This document shows, in pieces, positions 12,315-24,041 of a stretch of DNA of 64,000 nucleotides. A program made the position numbers and the translations under genes. Every line of letters begins with the position of its first letter. Within the stretch, counting starts at the first letter, position 1. Origin of the DNA: Planococcus citri (taxonomy: Eukaryota > Arthropoda > Insecta > Hemiptera > Pseudococcidae); NCBI RefSeq assembly GCF_950023065.1, contig NC_088679.1:66154001-66218000 (forward strand), given 5' to 3'. The notes under the pieces are model-generated. The model saw nothing but the letters and a program-made list of their open reading frames with translations. It searched no databases and had not been told where the DNA came from.

Positions 12315-12925
12315 CAGGGCTGTATATCGATATTCAAATACCAATACCAATACCGGCAATACCGGCAAATTTTGAAAAAATTTACAAATACCATTTTACC
12401 AATACCGATTTTCAGACAGAGGAAGTACCGATTTACAAAATACCGATAAAGACGTTATAACGGTATTAATACCAAAATACCAATACCGAAATGATTTTAA
12501 ATGGTATATTTTGGTATTGGTATTTTGTGGTATTTTGAATTTTTTGATTGATTACAAAATTATAAATAAAATAACTAATAAATTACTCATATTGAAAAGC
12601 TTGTAAGTGATAATGATGAACCTTGAATTCGCAAATTGAGGTGTTTAAATAGAAAAAAAGTGTAATTTCTAAAAAAAAAATGGAAAAACTTTGTTAATTT
12701 TGGCCTAAAAACACACATTTTATTCGGTATTATATTGGTACAATACCAATACCAATACCAGATACCGAAAAAAAATCCACAACATAATAAAATACCAATA
12801 CCAAAATACCAAAATTTGATATCTGTATTGGAGAATACCGAAATACCAATACCATTTTGGGAACTGTATGCTAAATACCAATACCAGGTACCAATACCGT
12901 TTATGTTTATCGGTATACAGCCCTG
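12315..12925. mobile_element. hAT-like non-autonomous element with perfect 8 bp target duplication
   Basis: The ends are CAGGGCTGTATA on the left (12315-12326) and TATACAGCCCTG on the right (12914-12925). They are flanked by identical 8-base copies of CTTCTGGA at 12307-12314 and 12926-12933. An 8 bp duplication with CAGGG ends is diagnostic of hAT-type transposition. The 611 bp interior has no transposase; it consists mostly of ACCAATACC units in the outer parts, with a spacer of unrelated AT-rich sequence (about 12540-12720). Open frames with QYQYQI-type peptides on both strands come from these repeats. Confidence 0.92.
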
Positions 12926-12933
12926 CTTCTGGA

Positions 12934-14466
12934 AGTGGAATCTGGATTGAAAAATTATCAAATTGTGTAAAAATAACTAATAAGGCGACACTAGCGCTGC
13001 GAAATGCAACAAGTAAGGGATGATTTCTGTTTGTTTTCGTTATTGCACTGCATATGTGACAAAAAATTGTTATCAGTTTTCCGGTCCTTGTTCAAGTGTG
13101 ATGATGGCGTGTTCGCGAACATTATGTTAATTAATCGGATTAATTGGCGTTAATTGTCGTATTTTTAATAATAGGGGTTTTACAATAATGCGTTCAATGT
13201 CAAAGTATTGTTTAAATGCAATTTCACGATCGTAACTGCTTGCGTGAATCATTTTAACGAAATATTCGAAGTGTGATGTTAGTATCTCGCGTTTTGACGG
13301 ACATCTTGGTAAGCTCAAAGCTGTCAAAATACTTACCAATCCGATGGTGTAATTTCCAATATTTCCTTAATATGTATCTAATTCATTCATATCTACTCGT
13401 ACATGAGCGTACTCTCGAATCTAAAGTATTTTTTTCAACTTGCTGATGACTTGCTGTTATTAATGCTGACGTCCATCTGTACGAATAATCATGATTTTGG
13501 TGCTGGAACGTTCAACTACCAGCTTGGCTGTGTTTCATGAACAAAGGTTAGTTCAATATTACCTATTATTATTAATTAGATATTTCTAGATAAGTACGTT
13601 TTCCAGTCAGGTACTCGGTTATTTTCTTGACCATATTCTTCGTTTAAATTATTCATTATGTGTCAGAAATTCAGAAGAAAATGAATCAGTTAGAGCTACG
13701 TAGGTACATAATTGGTATCTGCAGAACTGCAGAAGTAAATCATTTTTCCGGTTTGCAACTTCAGTTGGGTGTTTGATTATTGTGTTTTGACTTCTGTTAT
13801 TCTTCAAGTATCTGAATGAGTGAAAGAAGAAAGAGTAATCAAGAATAGAGAATACTAATACAAATATGTATAGACATAACGATATGTAATTAGGTAATTA
13901 CTGACCGGAGCTTTATTTTTGGCTTATCATTGTGTGAATTTTATGAGTTTTCCTATCTTTCGTTGGTTATTTCATTATTCAAAATGGATGATGGTCTGAA
14001 CATCTGATGGCTGATGATGAAACTGCAACTGAACACCAGAGTATGAAGAAGTTACTTTACTCCTTATTCAAGAATAAAAGATATCTGAAATTCTAAACTG
14101 GCAGAAAGATTTGTGAACTGGACGAAGCTATAAATCAAAAGAGCAAGCCAAAATATACCATCACCCAAAATTTCAGGTGCTGAAGACCATTTTTCAATTA
14201 TTTTCTCAGCAAATTTTTGGAATTCAAACTTTGGTTTAATTAAACTGGAAGAAAAATCAAAGTTACACCAAATTTATCTACTTGTTTAGAAACTGTTTCA
14301 TCAAACCATTTTGAACAGTTCTGGAGCCTCTGGCAGATTTTTGAACTCAACTAAATTTTACCAAATGAAGATGGAAGTACTTACTCTAACTGCAACGTTT
14401 TGAGTCGAATGGCGGTGATTTGGAATCATTTTGGTTAAAATTTTAATCAATTTATAACATTCTTTA
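12934..14466. other. Non-coding sequence
   Basis: No gene is recognisable. The stretch looks mostly unique. The words AAATTTTACCAAATGAAGATGG near 14353 recur near 14649 inside the next transposon, pointing to a short repeat. Confidence 0.35.
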
Positions 14467-14507
14467 GCTGCGTTTAGGGCTGGTGTGGTGACCAAAACGA
14501 TCGTTTT

Positions 14508-14615
14508 GTTCCGTTCCGTTCCGTTCACGAACAAATCACTTTGCATTTTTACTGTTCTGTTCCGTTTTGTTTTGTTCTGTTCTGTTCTGTTCTGTTCCAT
14601 TTGTTCTGTTCCGCA
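14508..14615 (+). repeat. TGTTC/TTCCG tandem repeat at the subterminal region of the hAT-like element
   Basis: Runs of GTTCCGTTCC and TGTTCTGTTCTGTTC occur here and recur at 17648-17680 and 19318-19358 on the same strand. The - strand open frame at 14358-14600 (EQNRTEQNKTKRN) simply translates this pentamer repeat. Confidence 0.85.
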
Positions 14616-14954
14616 GATTTTTGACCTTTTGATCGAAATTTCTACTAAATTTTACCAAATAATGAAGATGGAATTTGAAACGATGAAATTCACACTATCC
14701 CCCCCCCCCCATTGCAACCTCCTGAGTTGGCTGATACTGTAGGTAGTGTAAGTAATTTCGCACCTCGAGAGTAATAAGGTTACATCTCAAAAAAGTGAAA
14801 TTTTACAGGAGAGTGATTTTCTTTTTTTTAAAACTTGATTCATTATTTTTATCAACTTATAATTAATTGTGAGGAATGAATAGCACCTCATTTTAAAGAT
14901 CTGGTATCCTACCTTCATTTAGCATTAGAACACTTTAAAAAATAAAAATACCAA

Positions 14955-15790
14955 ATCATCATTCTGGATATGCATACTCTATAAATGGTGAAATTTCAAA
15001 TTTCAAACTCCCAAACTGTTCATCTATTTACTCTGCTGAACTCACTGCAATCTATCATTGCCTCTGTGATATACTCGCCTCTGAACCAAATAACAAACAT
15101 TTATTGATCCAGAGTGATTCCTTAAGTTCATTGATTTCTATACAAAACCTATTTTCTGATCACCTCACCCTATAGTTCAAAATATTCTTTAAAAACTATT
15201 TGAGCTACAAAATTCCCTCTTTATTATTCAGTTTATGTATGTTCCCAGCCACATTGAAATCACTGGAAACGAAATTATTGATACTTATGCAAAATCTGCA
15301 ACTACTCTTTCCCCCCTTTCCATAATCACAGCTGACGACATCAAATCTTTTCTCAATCAAAATATATACATGAATTATTGGCAAAATTTCTGGTCTCAAC
15401 AAACAACCAATAAGCTCTTCCAACATAAAAAATCAGTTCATCCTTGGAAAAACCTCTCCCACTTAAATAGACTTGAAGAAGTTATCTTGACAAGGCTGAG
15501 AATTGGACACACCAAAATCACACATGACCATCTTTACCTAAAAGCCCCTAAGCCATCATGTCAATTTTGCTCTTCTGAACCCATATCTGTTCAACACCTA
15601 CTATTCTTTGTCCCCAATTACACCAAGATCGATTATCTCTCCAAATAGATGAAAACTCTCTCTCCATTCCTGACAGCCCCTCCGAAATAGAAAAATTTAT
15701 TTCTTGTTAAAAAACACAATCTGACAAATTCAATCTAATCTAACGTAGGGTGTAATAATCTAGAAATTATAAACACCCAAAAAAAAAATC
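14955..15790 (+). pseudogene. LINE fragment: RNase H domain and C-terminal zinc knuckle of a non-LTR retrotransposon
   Basis: Conceptual translation shows the end of a non-LTR retrotransposon polyprotein. The first part (frame through 14978) has SGYAYSINGEI, SIYSAELTAIYH and LLIQSDSLSSL, the RNase H core with its catalytic Glu and Asp, and stops at TAG 15173-15175. After a frame change the second part (about 15205-15648) has MYVPSHIEITGNEIIDTYAK, the conserved VPSH-GI-GNE-AD segment of RNase H, then RLRIGHTKITHDHLYL, CQFC and VQHLL, the usual cysteine/histidine tail. The reverse transcriptase is missing and the reading frame is broken, so the copy is dead. The 3' end is probably the A run at about 15779-15788. 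RNase H-bearing clades include I, R1 and jockey. Confidence 0.85.
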
Positions 15791-16080
15791 TTAAAGAGGA
15801 AATATTTCAATGTTTGGAAACACATTTTGAGTTATAACCTTTCATTAAAGTTGATTTGGAGGCGAAAGGAAGCGTCCAAAAAAATTTCGTGTCAACAAAG
15901 TTGTAGAGAATTAAATTTTCAATCGACATAATGTCGTTAGTTTTTTTCTAGAGCGCTTAGTTTTTGAGTTTTTCTCAAAAAACTAAAATTTCATTATATG
16001 TGCAAATTCATTTTTCTGAAAAGTGATCAATTTAAAAAAATTTTTCTATTTGGTACAAACGAATAAAAAATGCACTCCTT

Positions 16081-17346
16081 CACTGAAAAAAAAAAACAAT
16101 AAAAATTACTATTTCAGTATAGTAACCGGATCCAATCCAAAAATAATAGTGATTTTTACCCGTACAACAATGACCATGCTAATTTCAATGTGAATGTCGA
16201 CCCATCCACATCCGTCACTTTTGGATGCCACATGTCGATGTGAATTTTGACTCTGTGTTGAGCCAATTGTTGATGTAATTGTCGACCAATGTTGATCGGC
16301 ATTTATGACGACAATTGGCTCGACACAGGGTCGAAATTTACATCGACATGTGGAGTCCAATTAATGTGACGGATGTGGATGGATCGACATTGGCATCAAA
16401 ATTTACATCGACCTCCAGCTACGCAAAATTGTTAAATTTTAGTTTCAAAATTTAAATTTTTTTCCAAAAATCATTTTCTCTTACACACTTAGGTGGCCAT
16501 TGCTCATGCTGAAAGCAAAAGCAGCATCGACTTGGAGGCCACCTCTGAGAAGTACAGACAGAAAGTCCATATTCAGTATAGTTGAACATTAAACTCTTTA
16601 TACTGAAAGGTGCAATAGGTTATCTAAGAGTACTAAACTAATACATTTTCATGTCGACAACATGTCGATGTCAATGTTGATGTGAAATTCGACATCAACA
16701 AATATGTACATCCACAATATCAACTTAATTTTTCAAATTTGAGAAATCATTGACAATTTGGTCGATGTTAGTGTCGATGTATTTGTGGACGATCAACTTT
16801 CACATCGACATAACATTGACAACTCCAAACTATGGAAAAGTGAATAATTTTATCAACGCCATTAAAAAATTTGTCTCCCTTCAAACAAAGATCATCTTTT
16901 CAAATGTTTACTGAGCTTTTAAACACTGAAACATAAATTTTAATTCTCAAAAATTGGTCGACATAGTTGTGGATGTAAATTTCGAGCATCGAATTTTACA
17001 TCAACATGTTGACATCGCATGTCGAGGTAGGTATCAGAAATAATGAGAAAATTTCGAAAATTTTCATTAACCTGGCTTCTTTACGGACAGTAGATTCCTA
17101 TTAAATAACTTATTGGTCACTTTTCCATCATCATGTTGGAAAAAAACGTAGTTGATGTAAATGTCGACATCGACAATTGTTGTATGGGTACTCAGCCAAA
17201 AAATACATTTTACCTGTAGAATTAGGTAAAATTTATTACTCTCATAGTAAAATTTACTAATCTCATAGTAAAAATCGCAATATTTTTGAATGGGATCCGG
17301 TTACTGTATGAAATAGTAAAAATTATCCATAATTTTTTTTTTCGTG
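16081..17346. mobile_element. TIR element with CACTGAAAAA/CACGAAAAA ends and TCGACAT-rich interior
   Basis: The left end (CACTGAAAAAAAA then ACTATTTCAGTATAGTAACC and GGATCC, 16081-16132) is inverted at the right (GGATCCGGTTACTGTATG, AAATAGTAAAAATT and a T run ending CGTG at 17346), giving about 60 bp of imperfect TIR. Between them are many copies of TGTCGATGT/ACATCGACA in both orientations (for example 16215-16400, 16655-16830, 16963-17030, 17155-17185). There is no transposase and no clear target duplication. The CACTG start recalls CACTA-type elements, but this is not proven. Confidence 0.65.
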
Positions 17347-17347
17347 T

Positions 17348-17608
17348 TGTGACTATTTATAACTCACAAACATTCAAAACAATCAAAACTGTTTGTTAAC
17401 ACTTTGTATGTACGAAATTTGCTCAAAAAAGGTGGAGTTTTTTGAGATGTACCCTTATAACTCCAAACAACTTGCAATGTTGTTGGGATTTTGAGTTAGG
17501 CCATTTACGTTTTTTACCAGATCTAGATAATGTACCCAACTCAAAGTGTAATTTTTGGTTGAGGGGGGTCATACAAACCCCAAAAATGCAAAAATGTCAA
17601 AATCAATT
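17348..17608. other. Non-coding interior of the nested element
   Basis: Between the CACTG-type element and the right terminus of the 14760-17643 element there is no recognisable gene. The open frame starting at 17442 has no domain and runs across the transposon boundary. Confidence 0.4.
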
Positions 17609-17696
17609 TTTTTTGAGATGTAACCTTATTACTCCCGAGGTGCAATTTGTTCTGTTCTGTTCTGTTCCGTTCCATTTTTTTCCTGTTTCCTGTTTT

Positions 17697-19314
17697 CAAA
17701 TCAAATCAAATCAAATCAACTTTATTTTTTGCAATAGACAGCGTTGCTGCATTTACAAAGTCGACTTATGTACTAACATAGGAAATAATCAATACATAAA
17801 AGAATGAATAATGAAATTAAATAACATGAAATAAAATGAAATAAATGCGCCATGTATAGCACCATACAGGCATAGGATCAGCACAGATATCCAAATAGAC
17901 GCATTCAATGAAAATAATAGAAACCAAATAAGAAATAAAGAAAAAAGAAAAAAAAACAACATAATTACATGAATCAGAAAACAATACATTATAAAAAAAG
18001 TGAGATTTCATGTACATTTATAAAAATTCTTAGAATTATTTACCACATAACATCCAAAAATTATCGGTTATACATAAAAATAAAAAAAGAAACAATGACG
18101 CTAGATGATAAATCAAAATTACAAGTAGTTGCTGAAAGTTCAGTTGCTAATGTACTCAGTTATGTAACAGTGTCCATATACTCATCTATTGAATAAAATG
18201 CTTTTTTTAGTAGCCATTTTTTCAGAGTTTTAGAAAATAATTTTGTGCAATTGATAATTTTAATTTCAGTTGGGATTTTGTTATAAATTTTTGCAGCCAT
18301 GAAGTCTATACTAACTTGGTGAAATTTAGTCCTGAATTGTGTGCTATGTAGTTGTTGGCTATTTCTAGTATAATGACTGTGTTGAGGGGTATGTAATTTC
18401 ACTATGCCTTTCTTCACAATTTGGGATATCAGATATATGTATAAGCAGGGTAGGGTTAAAATTTCATTTGAAAGAAAGATAGTCTTGCATGATTCTGTGA
18501 CTTGCATTCGATAGATGATTCTTATTGCTCGTTTTTGTATTACAAAAATTCTCTGCATAAGACTGACATTACCGCCCCAAAACACTAAGCCATATGACAT
18601 ATTAGACTGGAACATTCCATAATATGCCATTTTTAATGTTTGCACATTGGTGACACCTTTTAATTGCCAAAGGAGATAATTTATTGATGATAGCTTCCCA
18701 GCTAAATAGTCTATGTGATCAGTCCAAGTAAGAGTGGAGTTGATGTATACTCCTAAAAATTTTAGACTTTCAACTTTAGTAATTGGCAGTGCCAAATTTA
18801 AATTTTGTGAGCTGTGACCAAAATATATCAGGTTTGTTTTCTCAACATTTAATTTCATTTTATTTATTCTGAACCACTCTACCAAATCATCCACTACCTG
18901 CTGTACTGAGATACCCATATTCATAGGAATCAGTGCTGTAGTGTCATCTGCGAATAGGATCAGATTACTCCTTACATTTTTTGGAAGGTCATTAACATAA
19001 TAGATAAAGAACAAAGGTCCTAATATTGACCCCTGTGGAACTCCTTGCTCAACTGGATATTGATCAGAGAAATGGTATTCTCCATTTATATCTTCTATCT
19101 TAACAATTTGAGTTCTATTTTTGAGAAAGGATGTGGTCCAGTCCAAAGCCACCCCTCTAATGCCATACTTTTCTAGTTTACCTAGCAATATTTCATGATT
19201 AATCATATCAAATGCTTTTGAAAGATCACAAAAAATCCCTATAATGTCATTTTTGCTGTGGAGATTTTCCAAGATATTGTGAATAAGTTGGTAAATGGCA
19301 CCTACTTCGTTATC
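17697..19314 (-). mobile_element. 5'-truncated LINE (CR1/L2/jockey-like) with a TTTGA microsatellite tail
   Basis: A non-LTR retrotransposon lies on the - strand. Its 3' end is a microsatellite of GATTT/TTTGA units (17697-17719 on the + strand reads AAATCAAATCAAATC) preceded by a non-coding 3' UTR of about 440 bases. Its 5' end is truncated at about 19314, where TGTTC repeats of the host hAT element resume. Missing endonuclease and ORF1 fit the usual 5' truncation by target-primed reverse transcription. Microsatellite tails are typical of CR1/L2-like clades. Confidence 0.85.
18160..19314 (-). pseudogene. LINE reverse transcriptase, N-terminally truncated
   Basis: An open frame of about 384 codons encodes the reverse transcriptase and C-terminal part of a non-LTR retrotransposon. 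In order it shows VGAIYQLIHNILENLHSK, FCDLSKAFDMINHEIL (catalytic Asp), VEQGVPQGSILGPLFFIYYV (the PQGS box), FADDTTAL (catalytic FADD), VEKTNLIYFG and VESLKFLGVYI, then a C-terminal region with HYTRNSQQ and KIYNKIPTEIK typical of CR1/L2/jockey-type proteins. No RNase H domain follows the RT, which favours CR1/L2/Daphne-like clades. The frame is open from the truncation point, with no usable ATG near the start, to the stop at 18160-18162. The uninterrupted frame suggests a fairly recent insertion. It cannot mobilise itself because the endonuclease is missing. Confidence 0.9.
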
Positions 19315-19378
19315 TTATTTGTTCTGTTCTAGTTTTGTTCATTTTGTTCTGTTTCGTTCCACCAGCCCTGGCTGCGTT

Positions 19379-21700
19379 CATGCTCATATTTTACAGTTTT
19401 TACGATAAGTACTTCATGTGATTTTTGCCAAACTTTATTCCACTTCTCCTGAAGGGTTAAGTCACCCTAACAAAACAGAGAGAACCAATCTGTGGAATGG
19501 CCTCTAGGGGGAAACCTTATTGTTCGTTGAATTATGTACGCCGTATTGAGATCAATAAATAGAGTTTGATACAGAAAAATATCTCATGCATGGTGTTGTA
19601 TGCACCTAGCACCTATCGAAAAGTAGTCAAAGGTGTCATTTTGATGGTTAAATGTACATAGCCCATCGCCTTGAGTGAATCGACTATAGGTACTAATGAA
19701 TAACAACGAGCTAAAATTTCCGGTTACTCGTCTTTGAAGAAAGGTAAAAATCAATCCGAGAAGTAAATTTTTGTATAAATACAAGTAGCCGAACGCTGCC
19801 AGCGATTCTTCACAATTGATATTATGTAGATTGGAAATAGTATTATATAGGCGCTCTTTCAAGTACCTAATGAATAAATAGATTAAAATCTTATATTTTC
19901 TTGGCTTTTTTTTTTACCTACCTATCTATCTAGCTTCGAGTAAACTATATAACTAACCGGTAGCTGAATGTCGAATCTAAATTTTTAGCCGCCGGGGTAT
20001 TCGTATGTCTTTACTGGGCGGGTGTTTATTGTAAGCATCCCTCTGATAGGTACTTGCTCGTGTTGTGTGTTTAAAATCAACCTCTCAAACAGATTCCGGA
20101 GGACTCGCGATCATCGATGCGGTAAAAACCTATACCTACCTAATCCTTTAATCTACAATCCAAGTTGCTGGTATACTCGTATTATCGCCAATTTCATTTT
20201 CATTACGCCGCCATCATCGCCTATCATCTCGTTTATTACGGTTGAAAACTTTATGGATTTAGGAGAAAAAAATTCACATAGTGGTCCGTCCTGCACCCAT
20301 CATCGACGAGTCCATTTCTTTAATAATAGCCCATAAACAAGCGAGAACATTACCGTCGTAAAGATATATTTTTATATTCCGATCGACGCTATCTTGTCAA
20401 GTGATCGATTTTAGATATGTTTTTTTTTTTTTTAGCTTACTCTCGTACTACTTCGGAGGCTTTTTTTTTTTACTCTTCTTCAATCTTCTTCTCATCGTGT
20501 TTATACGATCGCGCAGCAATACCTTATAGAAATTCGACAAAAGTTTTGTTATTTTTGCCGCAATGATAGTCACATTAAAAATAACGATCTTAAAGTGGTC
20601 TTTACCGGATGATGCGAAGAATACAAAAAACTACCAAACGAAACGCAGCGAACGTGAAGTCACTAAGTCACATTCTTTTTACTCATCCGTTTCGGAATCT
20701 TGATCCGAATTAGTCTATGGCGAAAAGACCGGTTTTATTTGCACACAAAAACTCACCCTCCAGCCTACCTTGGCACCCAAAACCGAACAGAAAAAATAAA
20801 CTAACTATGCCGAAAAGAAACGAAATATAAATCAAATATAAATAACGTGTACGTTACAGATACTGATAGAATTTCATTACTCGCAAAACAATCTTTTTAG
20901 TGCAATGCCCGTTATACATAAAGGTTATTGTGGTTAGAGGTTTTTTTTCTCTCTTTCTCTCTCTGTACATTCTCTGTTTTCTTCCTTTTTTTTTCTGTCT
21001 TACTCTCTTTCTTTCTCTCTCTTTCTTTCTTGCTCTTTTGGTCTGTCTTTTTAAACCAACTAAACTAACGTAAACTCATAGACTGCGCGGTAACTTACAA
21101 GTATGTACTTTTCGTTGAGTAAATCAAGTAAATGGATGGTCCGGTGGAGGTTTTTTTCTCTTGTGTTGATATTTTGAAAGAATGAACCGCGCTCGAGTAG
21201 ATAGGTACTTTTAATTGTTATTGAATGAGTCAATTTCGAGAGTTGATTTCATTTGATCAAATTTACGTTACTTATCTACTACATATGTGTGTGTTTTTTG
21301 AGAGAGAAGGGAGGGGGTGTTGAGTTATTGAGAGGGAAATACTGATAGAATTAATGAGAAAATTGAACCAAATGAGCACAAAAGCTGAAGTTGAATTTTA
21401 CAACTAGACTAGAAATGGTCCAGAGAATACATAATAGAAAATAATTTTGGGAAGTGAATGGAAAAAATTTGAGTTATTGTAAAAGTTAGACTTGCGGTGG
21501 AAACATCAATCTAAAGTGTAGAAAGAGCCCACCTCAAATCGATAAAATCACTAAACAAATGATCATGTGATTACAAAAAATTCGAAATTTTTAATGCAAT
21601 AGGTCTGGAAAGCAATAAAAAATTGAAATTTTCAAAAATAAATTGAAATGAATTCTAAAAAAATGAAAAACAACGCGGTAATTTAAAAAAAATGCCATAA
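19379..21700. other. Non-coding sequence
   Basis: No coding exon is recognisable. The section includes a pyrimidine-rich CTTT/CTCT tract (20940-21040) and many TACCTA words. GATCAATAAATAGAG near 19550 resembles a poly(A) signal, but no gene body can be tied to it. Confidence 0.35.
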
Positions 21701-22897
21701 AAAATTGAAAATTTAGAAAATCAACACATACTTACTTCGAGATTTTTAAATTTGGAAAAGTGGCCATTCGGGATTTTGGGTTTCGGGAAAACGGATTCGG
21801 GAAATATCCCATTCGGGAATTTCAAATGGTAACTGGTAACGAAATGTTTCAAAATTTTTTTTTAAAGAATTTTTTTTTGATTTTTTCTGAAATTTTTTGA
21901 GATTTTTGGGTCGTCTTGAGTATGTCATGAAAAATTTCCCCATCCAAAGATCAATTTAGTCATACCCATTTCTCTGTTTGTTTTTTTTTCAAAATTTTTA
22001 ATGCTTTTTATTTCAATTTTGCTGTTTATGATATATTTTTCAGGTAATTTTATCATATTTTTTGCAAGTCTTAAAATTTTGAATTTTTTAGTCAAGTTAT
22101 GTTTATTCCTGTTAATCTTAGGCTATGCATTCAGTCAATTTTGCAAGTCATAAATTTTGGTAGGTGGTCATGAAAATCATGAAAGTCATGAAAAAGTCAT
22201 GAATTTTGCTAGAAACACCATTGAGAATTTTTTTAAAAAGCCCATAAGATAAAAAAAAATCGAAAAAAAATTGAAAATCTGAAATACCTTTTTTGATTGT
22301 GTAAAAAATTGCAATCCTGTTCGTCAAGAAAATATACTCTTCTAATCCAGAACGTCAGGAAAAGTTTGTCTTGGTCCTTCTTTCAAAAAATTCAGAAAAA
22401 AGTCCTTTTTGTCCTTTTTTTCAAATTTTCAAATAATCCTGTGATTTAATGAAAATTGACCAAAAAATGAAATCTCAATTTTTCAGAATTTTTCATTTTT
22501 TCAAACGTCAAAATTCGAGTAATTAATTATGTACAATAGCAAAAAATTGAATATTTTGTTAATAAAAACCGTGTGATTATTTCCATCATTTGATGTATTT
22601 ATTTTTCTTGATTATTTTTTTTATTATTTTTTTTTAAATTATGAATTTTTGAAGATTTTTTTGGAAATTTTGTGAAAGTGAATTGAAGGGGGGGTGGTAC
22701 AGTCCTTCCAAAAAGTCCTTCTTTTATGTTTTCAGACAGTTTCCGTCGATAGAATAGAAATGTTCCGGCATTTCAAATTCTTTAATTTTTTATGGGTGAG
22801 TGGGGGTATTTTCATGAGGAAAAAATGTGAAAAATAGGTCATGGAAAATCATGAAAAAGTCGTGATTTTTTGTCTGGTAGTTTTGTTAGACACCCTG
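21700..22897. repeat. AT-rich repeat with a CAGGGTGTCT-type terminus
   Basis: The right edge TTTTGTTAGACACCCTG (22881-22897) is the inverse of the hAT-like terminus at 11922. Inside are repeated GTCATGAAAAAGTCATGAATTTT words (22160-22205 and, inverted, 22840-22870), and 22340-22400 is similar to the reverse complement of 12260-12314. TTTTGCTAGAAACACC near 22205 looks like a second, degenerate end in the same orientation. The left boundary is not clear. Confidence 0.45.
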
Positions 22898-23937
22898 AGG
22901 CAGTTTCATACGATTTTGAGAATAATTCTAATTCTTTTCATTATGTTTAAAACTTTTATTTGAATTTTTTTGATATTCAGTTTCAGTAATTTTTTTTCAA
23001 CTTTTTGTCAACCTTTTATGCAATTTGTGTACATTCAACAGAATTTCGATTCTACATAATCACGTTATTGAAACTTTTTTCGAGACTTCGCATTTAGGTA
23101 ATTTGATATAAATGTATAATTTCAATAACGTCTCACAGTTTTCCACATTATTTTCAAAACTTTCATATTTTTGGTCATTTTCAGCAAATTGAATTTTTAT
23201 CAGTGCATTATTTTATGTGATTTTCAGCTAGGCCAAGTTTAAGTTCCATCTTGATAAATTTTTTCTTGATTTTCAAACACTTTCATTTGCAAAAATTCCA
23301 AGAATCAGCAAAATCTTTATGTTTTTGAATTTTGATTTTTTTGTGTGTTTTTAATTAGGTACTAGATTATTACACCCATCGTAAGGAGGTATTTATTTCT
23401 TTTGATGAAATCAGAATTTTGAAATTTATTCAGTTATAAAATCCTAAAAAAAAAAAAGAAATGTGAACTGGTGCGTAGATCATCGTTTTGTGAAGCTTTA
23501 GAAGTTGCTAATCCCTCCCCAATTGAAAAAAAAAGTTGAATGAATGTGACGTTTTGTGTCAGTTTCTTTCCTATTAGATAGTGCTGAATTCAAATGTGTA
23601 TTCAAGTTGATGTCACAACTCCTCAGTGCCCTCTTTTGGCTCCCTAATTTTTGAGAAAAATCACGTGACATGTTGATTGGTTCTAATTTGCAGGTACATA
23701 TATTCCTTCAATTAATCTACTACTGTTTCAACGCATCATCTTTTTTTTCAGTCAATCCCTTTCAAAAATCAAGATCTCACATCACATTTTTACAATTTTT
23801 CTAGGTAGTTTTTTTTTAAAGTTTGAGAGCTTGAAGTACATCGAGAGATCGTGACTGAAAAATGATTGAATCAACATGCAAATTTTGGAGCATTAAATTT
23901 CACCTTCGCAGGTCTAATAAAAAAATTGAGACGAATG
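22898..23937. other. Non-coding sequence
   Basis: AT-rich sequence with no recognisable gene, RNA or well-defined repeat. Confidence 0.35.
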
Positions 23938-24041
23938 AATTCGCCCTCGGGGGGTTAGTTTTGGACAAAATACAGCGATCCGCGCAAATTTCAAGAATTT
24001 CCACGCAAAAGGGAAACTTATGATTTTTTGGATATTTTTAT

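Larger units (their letters stand above)
14760..17643. mobile_element. Nested TIR element with GCACCTCG ends
   Basis: The left terminus, starting GCACCTCGAGAGTAATAAGG (14760), is the near-perfect inverse of the right terminus ending CTTATTACTCCCGAGGTGC (17643). About 34 bases pair with one mismatch. A subterminal echo of the same motif (TTTTTTGAGATGTACCCTTATAACTCC) lies near 17433-17463. AATTT flanks both ends, so the target duplication is short or uncertain. It holds a LINE RNase H fragment and the 16081-17346 element. Confidence 0.65.
14475..19370. mobile_element. 4.9 kb hAT-like element with nested insertions and 8 bp target duplication
   Basis: The left end TAGGGCTGGTG (14475-14485) pairs with the right end CACCAGCCCTG (19360-19370), with one mismatch at the outermost base. 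The 8-base sequence GCTGCGTT lies directly outside on both sides (14467-14474 and 19371-19378), a perfect hAT-type target duplication. Both subterminal regions are rich in TGTTC units. The interior has been filled by a second TIR element (14760-17643), which carries a LINE fragment and a third TIR element, and by a separate - strand LINE (17697-19314). Without them the original element was probably only a few hundred bases long. No transposase is visible. Confidence 0.88.

Noticed and set aside
12587..12961. 124-codon - strand frame rich in YWYWY/GIGI
   Set aside because: It lies mostly within the ATACCA repeat element and crosses its boundary; low-complexity by-product.
19440..19575. LTR-like sequence with an AATAAA word
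   Set aside because: No paired LTR, primer-binding site or polyprotein is visible.
11922..22897. One 11 kb hAT element between the CAGGGTGTCT end at 11922 and its inverse at 22897
   Set aside because: The ends match, but flanking 8-mers (AACTTATG and AGGCAGTT) do not, and each end has related repeat sequence next to it, so they are more likely two separate copies.
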